Shown piece by piece: positions 26,237-34,596 of a stretch of 64,000 bases of DNA (the first letter of the stretch is position 1; every line of letters begins with the position of its first letter). Origin of the DNA: Chloroflexota bacterium (lineage in GTDB: Bacteria; Chloroflexota; Dehalococcoidia; Tepidiformales; Tepidiformaceae). The DNA is taken from the NCBI GenBank assembly GCA_026702615.1, contig JAPPBY010000002.1, forward strand, positions 35,427-99,426. Reading direction: 5' to 3'. The notes below the pieces were generated by a model. The model had not been told where the DNA came from and ran no database searches. It saw nothing but the letters and a program-made list of their open reading frames with translations. The position numbers and the translations under genes were made by a program.

Positions 26237-27082
26237 GTGGTCCCGCTGCCCCTCCTCTGTGCGATAGCGGGGCTGGTCGGGAGCGCCATGTACTACTGCT
26301 GGCCCCAGGGGCGGCAGACGATGCTGCGGAACTACGCACACGTGCTGCCCGAGGCGACCGCGCGAGAGCGCCAGCGGGTCGCTCGGCAGTCACTGGCCAA
26401 CTACCTGCGGTACATGGTCGAGTTCGCGGCGAGCGCGAACCTCTCGCCGGAGCAGCGGCTGGCGGTGGGGGTGGAGACGCCAGGCTTCGACGGAGTCGAC
26501 CGTGGGATGGAACGGGGCCGGGGCGTGGTGGTGGCGCCCATGCACTTCGGGAACTGGGACCTGGCGGCGACGAACGCCGCAGCGCGGGGCTACAAGCTGA
26601 CGGTGGTGGGGGAGACTTTCGGCAACCCGCGGCTGGACGACCTGGTCGTCGGCGGACGCGAGGCACTGGGCGTACGGCTGGTGAAGATGGAGAAGGTAGG
26701 CCCGTCGCTGGTGCGGTCGCTCAGACGGAACGAGATGGTGGCGACGCTCATCGACCGGCCTCTGCACGAGGGGGGCGTGCGCGTCCAGTTCTTCGGGGAG
26801 GAGGTCGAGGTGCCGGCGGGCCCGGCGCGGCTCGCGATCCACACCGGGGCGGCGATCGGGGCGGTGGCGTTTCCCCGGCGGGGTCCGGGCCGTATCGACG
26901 TGCTCGCGAACTTCGACCTTGGCTTCGAGCCGACCGGAGAGACCACGCAGGACGTGCAGGCCCTGACGCAGGCGATCATGACCGCCCACGAAGCATTCGT
27001 GCGCCAGTACCCCGAGCAGTGGTATATGTTCCGCGAGTTTTGGGAAGCACATACCTCGGACGAACCTTCGAAGGGACCCTGA
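26237..27082 (+). CDS. HtrB/PatA-family lysophospholipid acyltransferase 1
   Basis: An acyltransferase of the lipid A / phosphatidylinositol mannoside acyltransferase family, 281 residues as listed. The active-site HX4D motif is PMHFGNWDLAA. Later blocks include TLIDRPLHEGGVRVQFFGEE and the C-terminal YPEQWYMFREFWE, which matches the family's PEQWxWxHxRW region. The start is uncertain. Residues read upstream of the GTG at 26237 (AYAGWRALLAVTRV) look like the normal N-terminal helix, but no ATG, GTG or TTG is in frame there. Only a CTG (26222) or an ACG (26192, after GGGGAG) is available. In actinobacteria the homologue PatA acylates PI-mannosides. Confidence 0.83.
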   Translation: MVPLPLLCAIAGLVGSAMYYCWPQGRQTMLRNYAHVLPEATARERQRVARQSLANYLRYMVEFAASANLSPEQRLAVGVETPGFDGVDRGMERGRGVVVAPMHFGNWDLAATNAAARGYKLTVVGETFGNPRLDDLVVGGREALGVRLVKMEKVGPSLVRSLRRNEMVATLIDRPLHEGGVRVQFFGEEVEVPAGPARLAIHTGAAIGAVAFPRRGPGRIDVLANFDLGFEPTGETTQDVQALTQAIMTAHEAFVRQYPEQWYMFREFWEAHTSDEPSKGP

Positions 27083-27942
27083 CGCTGACGGCTCTCAAGG
27101 TGGGCGCGCCGCTGGCCGGACGTTTCCCGCGGCTGGGGTATGCGTTGGCGCGAGCTGCCGGGTGGGTCTTGTGGACGCTACGGGCCAACGCGAGGGCGCG
27201 GATCGAGGAGACGCTGCTGCCGGCCTGTGACGGGGATCGGGCACGGGCCAGAGAAGCAGCCCGCCGGGCGTTCCGGAACGCGGCGAACTACCACGTCGAC
27301 CTGGCCACGCTGGCCTACCGGGACCACGCCAGCTATGAGCGGGAGCATCTGCAGGTCGTCGGCGAGGAGCACGTCCCGGCGTTGTTCGAGCCCGGCCCCG
27401 TGCTCGTCGTGAGCGCACACACGGGGAACCCGGAACTGGCGCTGGTGGCGGTCGCGCAGCGGGGTCGGCGCTGGGTGGAGATGGTGGAAGCGCTGCAGCC
27501 CCCCGCGCTGGGGCGGGAGATGGCGCGGCTACGGGAGCTTGCCGGCGGGCGCGTGGTGGAAGTCGACGTGGGCGGCACGCGGGAGGCCCTGCGAGAGCTG
27601 CGGGCGGGCGGGATGGTGACGCTGCTGGCGGACCGCGACCTGGCGGGTGGGGGCATCTGCACGACGCTCCTGGGGAGGCGGGTTCGGCTCCCGCGCGGAC
27701 CCTGGGAGCTGGCGCGCCGATCGGGGGCGACGGTGATACCGCTGTTCCTCTCGCGGCGGGGTACCCGCGATCAGACGGCATGGATCGAGGAGCCGTTCAC
27801 GGTACCGTCGGAGGGAGACCGGGAGGAGGTTACTCGCGCGGCGGCGCAGCGCTGGGCAGACCTGTTCGGCGCCCATTTGCGGCGCGATCCGTCACAGTGG
27901 ACAGTGCTGGAGGCGTACTGGGAGGTGCATGCCTGTGGGTAA
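27040..27942 (+). CDS. HtrB/PatA-family lysophospholipid acyltransferase 2
   Basis: A second acyltransferase of the same family, about 300 residues. Its catalytic motif is HX4E (SAHTGNPELALV) instead of HX4D, and the C-terminus has RRDPSQWTVLEAYW. The reading frame overlaps the end of the first copy. Recognisable sequence starts at ALKVGAPLAGRFPRLGYALARA. Candidate starts are the TTG at 27040 (used here), a CTG at 27079 touching the upstream stop, and a GTG at 27100. The two acyltransferases differ clearly from each other, so they are more likely to add two different acyl chains than to be a recent duplication. Confidence 0.78.
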   Translation: MGSTYLGRTFEGTLTLTALKVGAPLAGRFPRLGYALARAAGWVLWTLRANARARIEETLLPACDGDRARAREAARRAFRNAANYHVDLATLAYRDHASYEREHLQVVGEEHVPALFEPGPVLVVSAHTGNPELALVAVAQRGRRWVEMVEALQPPALGREMARLRELAGGRVVEVDVGGTREALRELRAGGMVTLLADRDLAGGGICTTLLGRRVRLPRGPWELARRSGATVIPLFLSRRGTRDQTAWIEEPFTVPSEGDREEVTRAAAQRWADLFGAHLRRDPSQWTVLEAYWEVHACG

Positions 27943-28669
27943 GGCGGACCTGCACATCCATACCCGCATCTCGGACGGGATGGCCTCGGTCGAGACGGTG
28001 CTGGAGCGGGCCGAGCACGCCACCGACCTGGACGTGATCGCGATCACCGACCACGAGGACGCACGGGGCGGGCTCGAGGCACGGGAGCTTGCAGCGAAGC
28101 GGGGGCTGAAGGTGGAGGTGGTGCCGGGCGCTGAAATCACGACACGGCACGGTCACCTGCTGGCGCTCTTCATCGAGGAGACGCCGCCAATCTTCCGATC
28201 GGTGGAAGCGACCATCGAGGCGATCCACGCGCAGGGCGGGATCGCGATCGCAGCGCACCCGATGAGCTGGCTGACGCGCTCGCTGAGCCGGCGCACGATC
28301 GACCGGGTGGTGGAGCGGGCGGAGGAGGGGATCACGTTCGACGCGATCGAAGCGAACCTGAGCCCGGCGGGTCGGGTCACGGCACGGCAGACGGAGGAGC
28401 GAAACGCCTCGCTCTGGAAGCTGCCGGTGTGCGGGGGAAGCGACTGCCATCACCTGCCGCAGCTGGGCACGGGCTGGACGGAGTTCGAGGGGAGCACGGC
28501 AGAGGAACTGTATGCGGCGCTGACCTCGGGGGCGGTGCGGGAGGGGCACTCGCGTCCGCCGTCGTTGCGGGAAATCGGGCTGGGACAGTCGCTGCTGGGG
28601 CTGGCGTGGGGGTTCTCGGCGACGCCCCGTAAGATGTTGCGTCGAGGAACCTGGGTGAGCGGACGATGA
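27929..28669 (+). CDS. PHP-domain phosphoesterase
   Basis: A 246-residue PHP protein, a metal-dependent phosphoesterase fold. The metal ligands are seen in KADLHIHTRISDG, AITDHEDARGG, VPGAEITTRHGHLL, AIAAHPMSW and GGSDCHHLPQLGTG, the standard order. It starts at an ATG just after GGAGG and overlaps the previous gene by 14 bases. A PHP gene between acyltransferase and glycosyltransferase genes suggests a phosphatase step on an inositol or glycerol phosphate, for example inositol phosphate to inositol. This is inference. Confidence 0.85.
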   Translation: MPVGKADLHIHTRISDGMASVETVLERAEHATDLDVIAITDHEDARGGLEARELAAKRGLKVEVVPGAEITTRHGHLLALFIEETPPIFRSVEATIEAIHAQGGIAIAAHPMSWLTRSLSRRTIDRVVERAEEGITFDAIEANLSPAGRVTARQTEERNASLWKLPVCGGSDCHHLPQLGTGWTEFEGSTAEELYAALTSGAVREGHSRPPSLREIGLGQSLLGLAWGFSATPRKMLRRGTWVSGR

Positions 28670-29814
28670 GGATCGCGCTCGTATCGCCGTACGACTGGTC
28701 CGTGCCGAGCGGGGTCAACCGCCACATCGGCCAGCTGGGCGCGCAGTTCCGCGAGTGGGGACACGAGATCACGATCCTCGCGCCGGCGTCGGACCCGGAG
28801 GGAGCGGAGCGGGACTGCATCGTGATGGGGCGGCCGCGGGCCGTGCCGGCAAGCGGTTCGATGGCGCGCATCAGCTTCACGTGGAAGGGGCGGGCGATCG
28901 AGAGCCTGCTGGGTGAGGGGGCGTTCGAGATCGTTCACCTGCACGAGCCGCTGATGCCGCTCTTGCCATACCAGGTGCTGCGCCACTCGCAGGCGGTGAA
29001 CGTGGGGACGTTCCATGCGGCGAAGGAGGGCGGCAACCGTCTGTACGGGTACTCGCGGCCGCTGATCCGGCGCTGGTTCCGGCAACTGGAAGGGAAGATT
29101 GCGGTCTCGCCGGCGGCGGCGAGGCTGGTGGGGCGGTACTTTCCCGGGTACTTCAACCTGATCCCAAACGGGATCGACTTCCGGCACTTCGCGGCGGAGC
29201 ACGAGCCGCTGCCGGAGTTCGACGACGACTGCTTCAACCTGCTGTTCGTCGGCCGGCCGGAAAAGCGCAAGGGGTTGAAGTACGCCCTGCGGGCGTTCCG
29301 GCGCATCCGTGAGGCGGAGCCCCGGAGCCGGCTGATCGTGGTAGGGGCGGGCAGCTTCCGGCGGTACGAGCGGATCGTGGGGCCGGACGAGAATGTGGTG
29401 TTCCGTTCGAATGTGCCCTACGGCGAGCTGCCGCGGTACCACCACAGCGCGCACGCCTTCTGCTCGCCCGCAACGGGCAACGAGAGCCAGGGGATCGCGC
29501 TGCTGGAGGCGATGGCGGCCCGGCTTCCCGTGGTCGCCAGCAACATCGAGGGATTCGCGGGGGTAATCACGAACGAGGTCGACGGGCTGCTGGCGCCGCC
29601 CAAGGACGACGCGGCGATCGCCGAAGCGGTGTTGCGCCTGCGATACGACCGCGACCTGCGAGAAGCGCTGGCGGAGCAGGGCCAGGCGCAGGCATCGCAC
29701 TACAGCTGGGAGAACGTGGCGCGGCGGGTGATGGCGTACTACGAGCGGCTGCTCTACGAGCGGGGACAGGTGGCGGAGGCGCAGGCGACCCAGCAGGAGC
29801 TGACGCGCGCGTGA
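28666..29814 (+). CDS. GT4 glycosyltransferase, PimA-like (PI mannosyltransferase candidate)
   Basis: A 382-residue GT-B glycosyltransferase. The N-terminal glycine loop YDWSVPSGVNRHIGQL, the acceptor-site stretch HLHEPLMPLLPYQVL, the phosphate-binding LFVGRPEKRKGLKYAL and the C-terminal donor motif GNESQGIALLEAMAA are those of GT4 enzymes, and HEPLMP is much like actinobacterial PimA. PimA moves mannose from GDP-mannose to phosphatidylinositol on the cytoplasmic face. The neighbours (ino1, two acyltransferases, a CDP-alcohol transferase) support that reading. Overlaps on both sides are four bases. Confidence 0.82.
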   Translation: MRIALVSPYDWSVPSGVNRHIGQLGAQFREWGHEITILAPASDPEGAERDCIVMGRPRAVPASGSMARISFTWKGRAIESLLGEGAFEIVHLHEPLMPLLPYQVLRHSQAVNVGTFHAAKEGGNRLYGYSRPLIRRWFRQLEGKIAVSPAAARLVGRYFPGYFNLIPNGIDFRHFAAEHEPLPEFDDDCFNLLFVGRPEKRKGLKYALRAFRRIREAEPRSRLIVVGAGSFRRYERIVGPDENVVFRSNVPYGELPRYHHSAHAFCSPATGNESQGIALLEAMAARLPVVASNIEGFAGVITNEVDGLLAPPKDDAAIAEAVLRLRYDRDLREALAEQGQAQASHYSWENVARRVMAYYERLLYERGQVAEAQATQQELTRA

Positions 29815-30425
29815 GCCAGCGAAAGCGGCAGCTCCTGCCCGAGCGCATCCCGGCCGCGGCGAGCGCCGCCATCGGACGGGGCGTGGGGCGGCTGGGTATC
29901 ACGCCGAACATGATCACGCTGGCGGGGGTGGTCGGGAGCGGGGTGGCGGCGTGGCTGATCACGGAGGAAAGGTTGCTGATCGCGGGGGCGGTCTTCCTTG
30001 GGTTCAGCGCCATGGACTTCGTAGACGGAGCGGTTGCGCGGGCAACGGGACAGGCCACCCCGTACGGGGCGCTGCTGGACGCCGTGATGGATCGCGTCGG
30101 GGAGGCGCTCGTGCTGGCGGCCTGTGTCTGGTATTTCACGGAGCGGGGGGAGGACGTGCAGGCGGGGTTCGGGTACGCGGCGCTCTTCGGTAGCATCGCC
30201 GTGAGCTACGTGCGGGCGCGGGGCGAGGCGCTGGGGGTGGCGACGCGCGAGGGTCTCTTCCGTCGGCAGGAACGCGTGATCCTGCTGGGCATCGGTCTGC
30301 TGGCGAACGGCCTGACGGTGGTGATCATCATCCTGGCGGTGCTGGCGAACCTGACGGCGCTCCAGCGCTGGGTGATCATCGGGAGGACGTTGAAAGAGCA
30401 GGACCGGGAGGCAGCGGAAGCCTAG
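29811..30425 (+). CDS. CDP-alcohol phosphatidyltransferase (phosphatidylinositol phosphate synthase candidate)
   Basis: A 204-residue membrane enzyme with about six helices. The full CDP-alcohol motif D-x2-DG-x2-AR-x8-G-x3-D-x3-D is seen from MDFVDGAVARATGQ to YGALLDAVMDR. Its place in an inositol cluster suggests the reaction CDP-diacylglycerol plus inositol phosphate to phosphatidylinositol phosphate, but phosphatidylglycerophosphate synthase shares the motif. The GTG start overlaps the previous stop codon. In Mycobacterium the order is pgsA1-patA-pimA. Here the same three functions are present in a different order. Confidence 0.85.
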   Translation: MSQRKRQLLPERIPAAASAAIGRGVGRLGITPNMITLAGVVGSGVAAWLITEERLLIAGAVFLGFSAMDFVDGAVARATGQATPYGALLDAVMDRVGEALVLAACVWYFTERGEDVQAGFGYAALFGSIAVSYVRARGEALGVATREGLFRRQERVILLGIGLLANGLTVVIIILAVLANLTALQRWVIIGRTLKEQDREAAEA

Positions 30426-32008
30426 GTTGGGGGCGGGCCCCACTCGTCGTACTCAGGCTCCTCTGGTTCGGGTTCCGGCTCGGGCTCTGGCTCGGGTTCC
30501 TCGGAACGCGAGCTGGCGGCGAAGGTCGATGCCGCTGACGAACTGGCCGTTGGCCCGGAAGGCGTTGGATCCTGGGGGGGCTCCACGGCCGCAGCCTCGG
30601 GCTCGGGCTGTGGACCGCGGTTGCCGAGCATGATCGAGAGGAGGAAGGCGAAGATGGCCAGGAGCGCGAGGATGGCTCCGCCCGCGATGGCGCCGAGGGC
30701 GACGTTGCTGAGGTCACGGCCACCGTCGTCACCCGTGGAGGCGGCCGGCGCGGGCTGGGCGGCGGCGGGGTCCGGCTCGGCCTGCTCGGGAGCTTCCGTC
30801 GGGGCGGCGGTGGCTTGCGGACGCTCGGGCTCGGGGGTGGCCTCGGGGGTCGGGGTGGGCTGTTCGCGGGCGGGCTCGGGGGTGGAGGCAGGCTCGCGAG
30901 TCGGGAGCTCGTGGTGGGCGCGGAAAGCGTCCTCGAATTCGGCGAGCGTCCAGCCGTAGACCATTTCGATGGCGCGGTCGAAGCGGTTCCCCGCCTTGAT
31001 GATGGCGAAGAGGCGAGCGAACTCCTCTTCGCCACCCTGGTCGATGAGGAAGCGAACCATTGCGTAGGACTGCCCGTAGAAGAGGCCGACGTCGCTGGGG
31101 TCGCCGGTCGTCGAGAACATGATGCTGAAGGGGATGAGGCGATCGATGGCGAGGGCGACCTCGAAGGGGTCGGTGAAACTGCGGCCGGGCTCGGTCTGGG
31201 AGTAGACGGCGGTGCCTTCGTTCAGCCAGGACGGGATCTTGCCGAGCGCGCTTTCGCCCGCGGCCTCGACGAGGATGTGGGTGAACTCGTGGCGGAGCGT
31301 GTCGCTGCGGTCGCGCGTGCCACAGCTTCGGTCGATGACGAAGATGATGTTGTTCGCGACCTGGCTGCCGCAGAGGAAGGTAGCGGCGTCGTAGACCTCG
31401 CTGCGATTGGGCTGCGCATCCTCGAGGTCGGCCTCGGAGGCGAAGAGCACCGTTTTCACGGGCACGACCTCAAGCTCCGTTTGGAGCAGGCGGCCCATGC
31501 GCGCATACGTGCGCTCGGCAGCTTCGAGGTAGCGGAGGGCGACGCTCTCGCGGTCGCCGTGGTAGTAGACGCGCATGAAGTGATTTTCGGCGCTGTGCCA
31601 TTCCTCACCCGGGGGCAGGTAGACGAAGGTGTGGCTCTCGCCCTCAAGGACCGTGCCGTCGTCAAGGACCAGCTCCCAGTGGTAGACGAACTCGCTGCCG
31701 ACGGGGATGTAGCCGAGGGTGCCGGTGGAGATGCGCACCTCGACACGAGCGTCTGAGCCGGCGGGCACCGGCTCAAAGGCCTCGGGCTTGGCGCGGGCGA
31801 GGGTACCGGAGCCGGTAATGCGGTAGCGGAGGCTGACATCCGTGACGCCACCGGGGTCGGTGGCGGTGAGGCGGAAACGCAGGAACTGCGGGAACTCGTT
31901 CTCGATGGTCGTGGTGAACTCGGGCGACTGGGCCGAGGCCGGCGCGGGAAGGCCGAGCAGCAGACCCACGAGGAGCGCCAACACCGGCAGGAGGAACGCA
32001 CGCCTCAA
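30422..32008 (-). CDS. Secreted, membrane-anchored peptidase MA-like gluzincin
   Basis: A 528-residue exported protease. The signal peptide is residues 1-26 (hydrophobic core, APASAQ cleavage region). An immunoglobulin-like region precedes the peptidase domain, whose zinc motif HEFTHILVEAA and downstream Glu in WLNEGTAVYSQ make a gluzincin HExxH-E set. After about residue 365 come a Pro/Thr/Glu/Ala-rich linker, a transmembrane helix (VALGAIAGGAILALLAIFAF) and a cytoplasmic tail that ends in Glu-Pro repeats. The start is a TTG overlapping the prfB stop (TTGA). It converges on the phosphatidyltransferase gene with a four-base stop overlap. Confidence 0.8.
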   Translation of the reverse strand: MRRAFLLPVLALLVGLLLGLPAPASAQSPEFTTTIENEFPQFLRFRLTATDPGGVTDVSLRYRITGSGTLARAKPEAFEPVPAGSDARVEVRISTGTLGYIPVGSEFVYHWELVLDDGTVLEGESHTFVYLPPGEEWHSAENHFMRVYYHGDRESVALRYLEAAERTYARMGRLLQTELEVVPVKTVLFASEADLEDAQPNRSEVYDAATFLCGSQVANNIIFVIDRSCGTRDRSDTLRHEFTHILVEAAGESALGKIPSWLNEGTAVYSQTEPGRSFTDPFEVALAIDRLIPFSIMFSTTGDPSDVGLFYGQSYAMVRFLIDQGGEEEFARLFAIIKAGNRFDRAIEMVYGWTLAEFEDAFRAHHELPTREPASTPEPAREQPTPTPEATPEPERPQATAAPTEAPEQAEPDPAAAQPAPAASTGDDGGRDLSNVALGAIAGGAILALLAIFAFLLSIMLGNRGPQPEPEAAAVEPPQDPTPSGPTASSSAASTFAASSRSEEPEPEPEPEPEPEEPEYDEWGPPPT

Positions 32009-33109
32009 GCGTCTTCTCCCATGCCCGCGCGCAGGTAGGCTCCCATCAACTCGTCCAGGTCTCCGTCCAGCACAGCGGTGGTGTTGCTCGTCTCGAAGTC
32101 GGTGCGGTGGTCCTTCACCATCTTATAGGGGTGCAGGACATAGCTTCGTATCTGGTTTCCCCAGCCCATATCCACATGTTTACCTTTGAGCCGGGCGCGC
32201 TCCTCTTCCTGGGCGAGCAGCTCCTGTTCGAGGAGGCGGGACTCGAGCACCTTCATGGCGCTGGTGCGGTTGCGGTGTTGTGAGCGCTCGTTCTGGCAGG
32301 TCACGACGATGCCCGTGGGGATGTGGGTGATGCGAATGGCGGTGGAGTTCTTCTGGACGTTCTGGCCGCCGTGGCCGCTGGCGCGGAACACGTCGACGCG
32401 GATGTCGTCGGGGCTGATCTCGATCTCGCTGGTGGAGGCGACCTCGGGCATGACCTCGACCTTGGCGAAGCTGGTGTGGCGGGCGTGGGCCTGGTCGAAG
32501 GGGGAGAGGCGGACGAGGCGGTGGACGCCGCGCTCGCTGGCGAGGTAGCCGTAGGCGAGGGGTCCGCGAATCTCCACCGTCGTGCTCTTGATGCCGGCCT
32601 CCTCGCCCTCGGTGGTATCGAGGATCTCGGTGCCGTAACCGTGGGCCTCGGCCCAGCGCAGGTACATGCGCAGGAGCATCTCGGCCCAGTCCTGCGACTC
32701 AGTGCCGCCGGCGCCGGCATGGATGGCGAGGATGGCGTCTCGATGGTCGTACTCGCCGGAGAGCTGGAGCTCGAATTCGAGCTTCTCCAGCTCGCTTTCG
32801 AGGGAGCCGAGGTCCTCGGCGGCGTGGTCGGCGAAGGAGTCGTCGTCCTCCTCGGCGGCGAGCTCGAGGAGCTCGATCTGGTCGCGGGCGCGTCGCTCAA
32901 GGCCGCGCCAGGTCTCGACGCGCTCGCGCAGGGAGGCGAGCTCCTGCATGACGCCGCGAGCAGCCTCGGAGTCGTCCCAGAAGGAGGCTTCGGAGGAGCG
33001 GGCCTCGAGCTCGGCGAGCCGTTCTTCCGCTACGGGGAGGTCAAAGACGCACCAGGGTGTCGGAGATACGCAGGAGTAGGTCGCGGGCCTGGCTCAGCAG
33101 CTGGTGCAT
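32005..33109 (-). CDS. prfB: Peptide chain release factor 2, with programmed +1 frameshift
   Basis: Terminates translation at UGA and UAA. The protein is made in two pieces. Codons 1-22 run from the ATG at 33109 to CTT, where an in-frame TGA (33041-33043) follows. A +1 shift then continues from GAC at 33042 to give about 367 residues in total. The specificity tripeptide SPF is in VRLSPFDQAHARHTS and the peptidyl-tRNA hydrolysis motif GGQ is in SGHGGQNVQKNSTAIR. This is the classic self-regulation of RF2, in which low RF2 favours the shift. It is followed directly by the peptidase gene. Confidence 0.95.
33040..33046 (-). promoter_or_regulatory. RF2 programmed +1 frameshift site (CTT TGA C)
   Basis: On the minus strand the heptamer is CTTTGAC, the same as the well-known slippery site of RF2 genes. 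A possible internal Shine-Dalgarno GGTG lies three bases before CTT, weaker than the AGGGGG of E. coli. Confidence 0.93.
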
Positions 33110-33141
33110 GGCGCCAGTGTCCCAAGGATCGGGGTGAGGGG

Positions 33142-34029
33142 CTAGCCAGCGGCGGCGAAGCGGGCGGCGCGGACCGTGTTCGCGAGGAGCATGGCGATCG
33201 TCATGGGGCCGACGCCGCCGGGCACCTTGGTGATGCGTCCTGCCACCTCGGAGACGCCCGCGAAGTCCACGTCGCCGACGAGGCGCCAGCCGCGCTTACG
33301 GGAGGCGTCGTCGATACGGTTCGTGCCGACGTCGACGACGGTCGCGCCGGGCTTCACCATGTCGGCGGTGACGGTGCCGGGGCGTCCGGCAGCGACGACC
33401 AGGATGTCGGCGCTGCGGGTGTGGGCGCCGAGGTCGGCGGTACCGGTGTGGCAGAGGGTGACGGTGGCGTTCGCGCCGGCGGCCTTGTTGGCGAGGAGAA
33501 CGGCGAGGGGCCTCCCGACGAGGGAGGAGCGGCCGACAACGACCGCGTGCGCCCCAGCAGGGTCGACCCGGGACCGGGCGAGCAGGTGCATCACGCCCTG
33601 GGGGGTGCAGGGAATCGGGCCGCTGGTCTCGCCACGGAGGAGGCGGCCGAGGTTCGTGGGGTGGAGTCCGTCGACATCCTTGGCGGGGGCGATGGCGTCG
33701 AGGATGACGCGTTCGTCGATGTGGGAGGGGAGGGGGAGCTGCTGGAGGATGGCGTGGAAGCGGGGGTCGGCGTTGAGCTCTTCGATGCGGCCGAGCAAGG
33801 CGTCCTGGGAGATACCGGCGGGGAGACGGATGGTCTCGGAAAAGATGCCGATCTCGGCGCAGGCCTCGGCCTTGGCGGTGACATAGCTAACGGAGCCGGG
33901 GTCGTCGCTGACGAGGACGGCAGCAAGGCCGGGTGTGACGCCGCCCGCGGCGAGCTCGGCGAGCTCGCCGGCGAGATCGGCGCGGAGCTCAGCGGCGATG
34001 GCGCGTCCGTCGATGATGTCGGCGGTCAT
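33142..34029 (-). CDS. folD: Bifunctional methylenetetrahydrofolate dehydrogenase / cyclohydrolase FolD
   Basis: A 295-residue enzyme that interconverts methylene-, methenyl- and formyl-tetrahydrofolate with NADP. The active-site Tyr and Lys are in VSYVTAKAEACAEIGI. Other family blocks are QLPLPSHID, PAKDVDGLHPTNLGRL, CTPQGVMHLL, VVGRSSLVGRPLAVLL and PGGVGPMTIAMLLANT. The ATG lies 6 bases after a TACCCT box, which suggests a leaderless message. Folate supply is of interest here because a possible p-aminobenzoate-forming gene lies at 45291. Confidence 0.96.
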   Translation of the reverse strand: MTADIIDGRAIAAELRADLAGELAELAAGGVTPGLAAVLVSDDPGSVSYVTAKAEACAEIGIFSETIRLPAGISQDALLGRIEELNADPRFHAILQQLPLPSHIDERVILDAIAPAKDVDGLHPTNLGRLLRGETSGPIPCTPQGVMHLLARSRVDPAGAHAVVVGRSSLVGRPLAVLLANKAAGANATVTLCHTGTADLGAHTRSADILVVAAGRPGTVTADMVKPGATVVDVGTNRIDDASRKRGWRLVGDVDFAGVSEVAGRITKVPGGVGPMTIAMLLANTVRAARFAAAG

Positions 34030-34035
34030 GCGCCA

Positions 34036-34041
34036 AGGGTA
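34036..34041 (-). promoter_or_regulatory. -10 element, leaderless start for folD
   Basis: TACCCT on the minus strand, then 6 bases, then the ATG of folD. It faces away from the acpS element 30 bases to the right. Confidence 0.35.
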
Positions 34042-34070
34042 CGGTCCGGGCGTGGGGAAGGGCGAGGGGC

Positions 34071-34076
34071 TAGGAT
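34071..34076 (+). promoter_or_regulatory. -10 element, leaderless start for acpS
   Basis: TAGGAT, then 6 bases, then the GTG start at 34083. No ribosome-binding site is present. Confidence 0.45.
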
Positions 34077-34082
34077 CATGAC

Positions 34083-34529
34083 GTGGCCCGAAAGTTCGCC
34101 CACGGCATCGACATCATCGAGATCGCACGCGTGCGGGCCGTGCTCGACCGGCACGGCGAGCGCTTCCTGCGGCGCGTCTACACCGAGGATGAGGTGCGCC
34201 ACTGCCGCGGACGCGTGCCGGAGCTCGCCGCCCGGTTCGCCGCCAAGGAGGCGGTAATGAAGGCGCTCGGTACCGGGATCCGAGGGGTGGGGTGGCGCGA
34301 CATCGAGATCCTGCCGAACCGCCGGGGGAAGCCGCTCGTGTTTCTCTACCGGCGCGGGGCGGGGCGGGCGGAACGCATCGAGCTACGAGGACTGGAGATC
34401 AGCCTCACGCACTCGAAGGAGTTCGCGATGGCCTCGGTCGTCGGTGAGCGAGCCCTGACCGAAGCGGAGGACATGCCCCGCATGGGCGAGGCGGCGCAGC
34501 GGCTCGTGCGCGAGGAGGGCCTGCGTTGA
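34083..34529 (+). CDS. acpS: Holo-[acyl-carrier-protein] synthase
   Basis: Transfers 4'-phosphopantetheine from CoA to the serine of acyl carrier protein. It has 148 residues. The metal-binding Asp is in HGIDIIEIARVRAVL and the Glu is in AARFAAKEAVMKALGTG, which is the family signature. SLTHSKEFAMASV closes the fold. The fatty acid gene fabF follows two genes later. The last 20 or so residues are an extra helix beyond the usual length of about 125. Confidence 0.94.
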   Translation: MARKFAHGIDIIEIARVRAVLDRHGERFLRRVYTEDEVRHCRGRVPELAARFAAKEAVMKALGTGIRGVGWRDIEILPNRRGKPLVFLYRRGAGRAERIELRGLEISLTHSKEFAMASVVGERALTEAEDMPRMGEAAQRLVREEGLR

Positions 34530-34596
34530 ATCCTCAAGCACCGCCGGTTGGCGCCACTGGCTATTTCAAGCTTCGGCCAGGCAAGGAGTGCTTCTC

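Noticed and set aside
26134..27039. A long open frame that appears to join ino1's end to the second acyltransferase
   Set aside because: Upstream of about 27040 it is a shadow of the first acyltransferase, Gly/Arg-rich and non-homologous.
32950..33109. Reading the in-frame TGA of prfB as a pseudogene or sequencing error
   Set aside because: The CTTTGAC context is the known programmed frameshift site and both sides are normal RF2 sequence.
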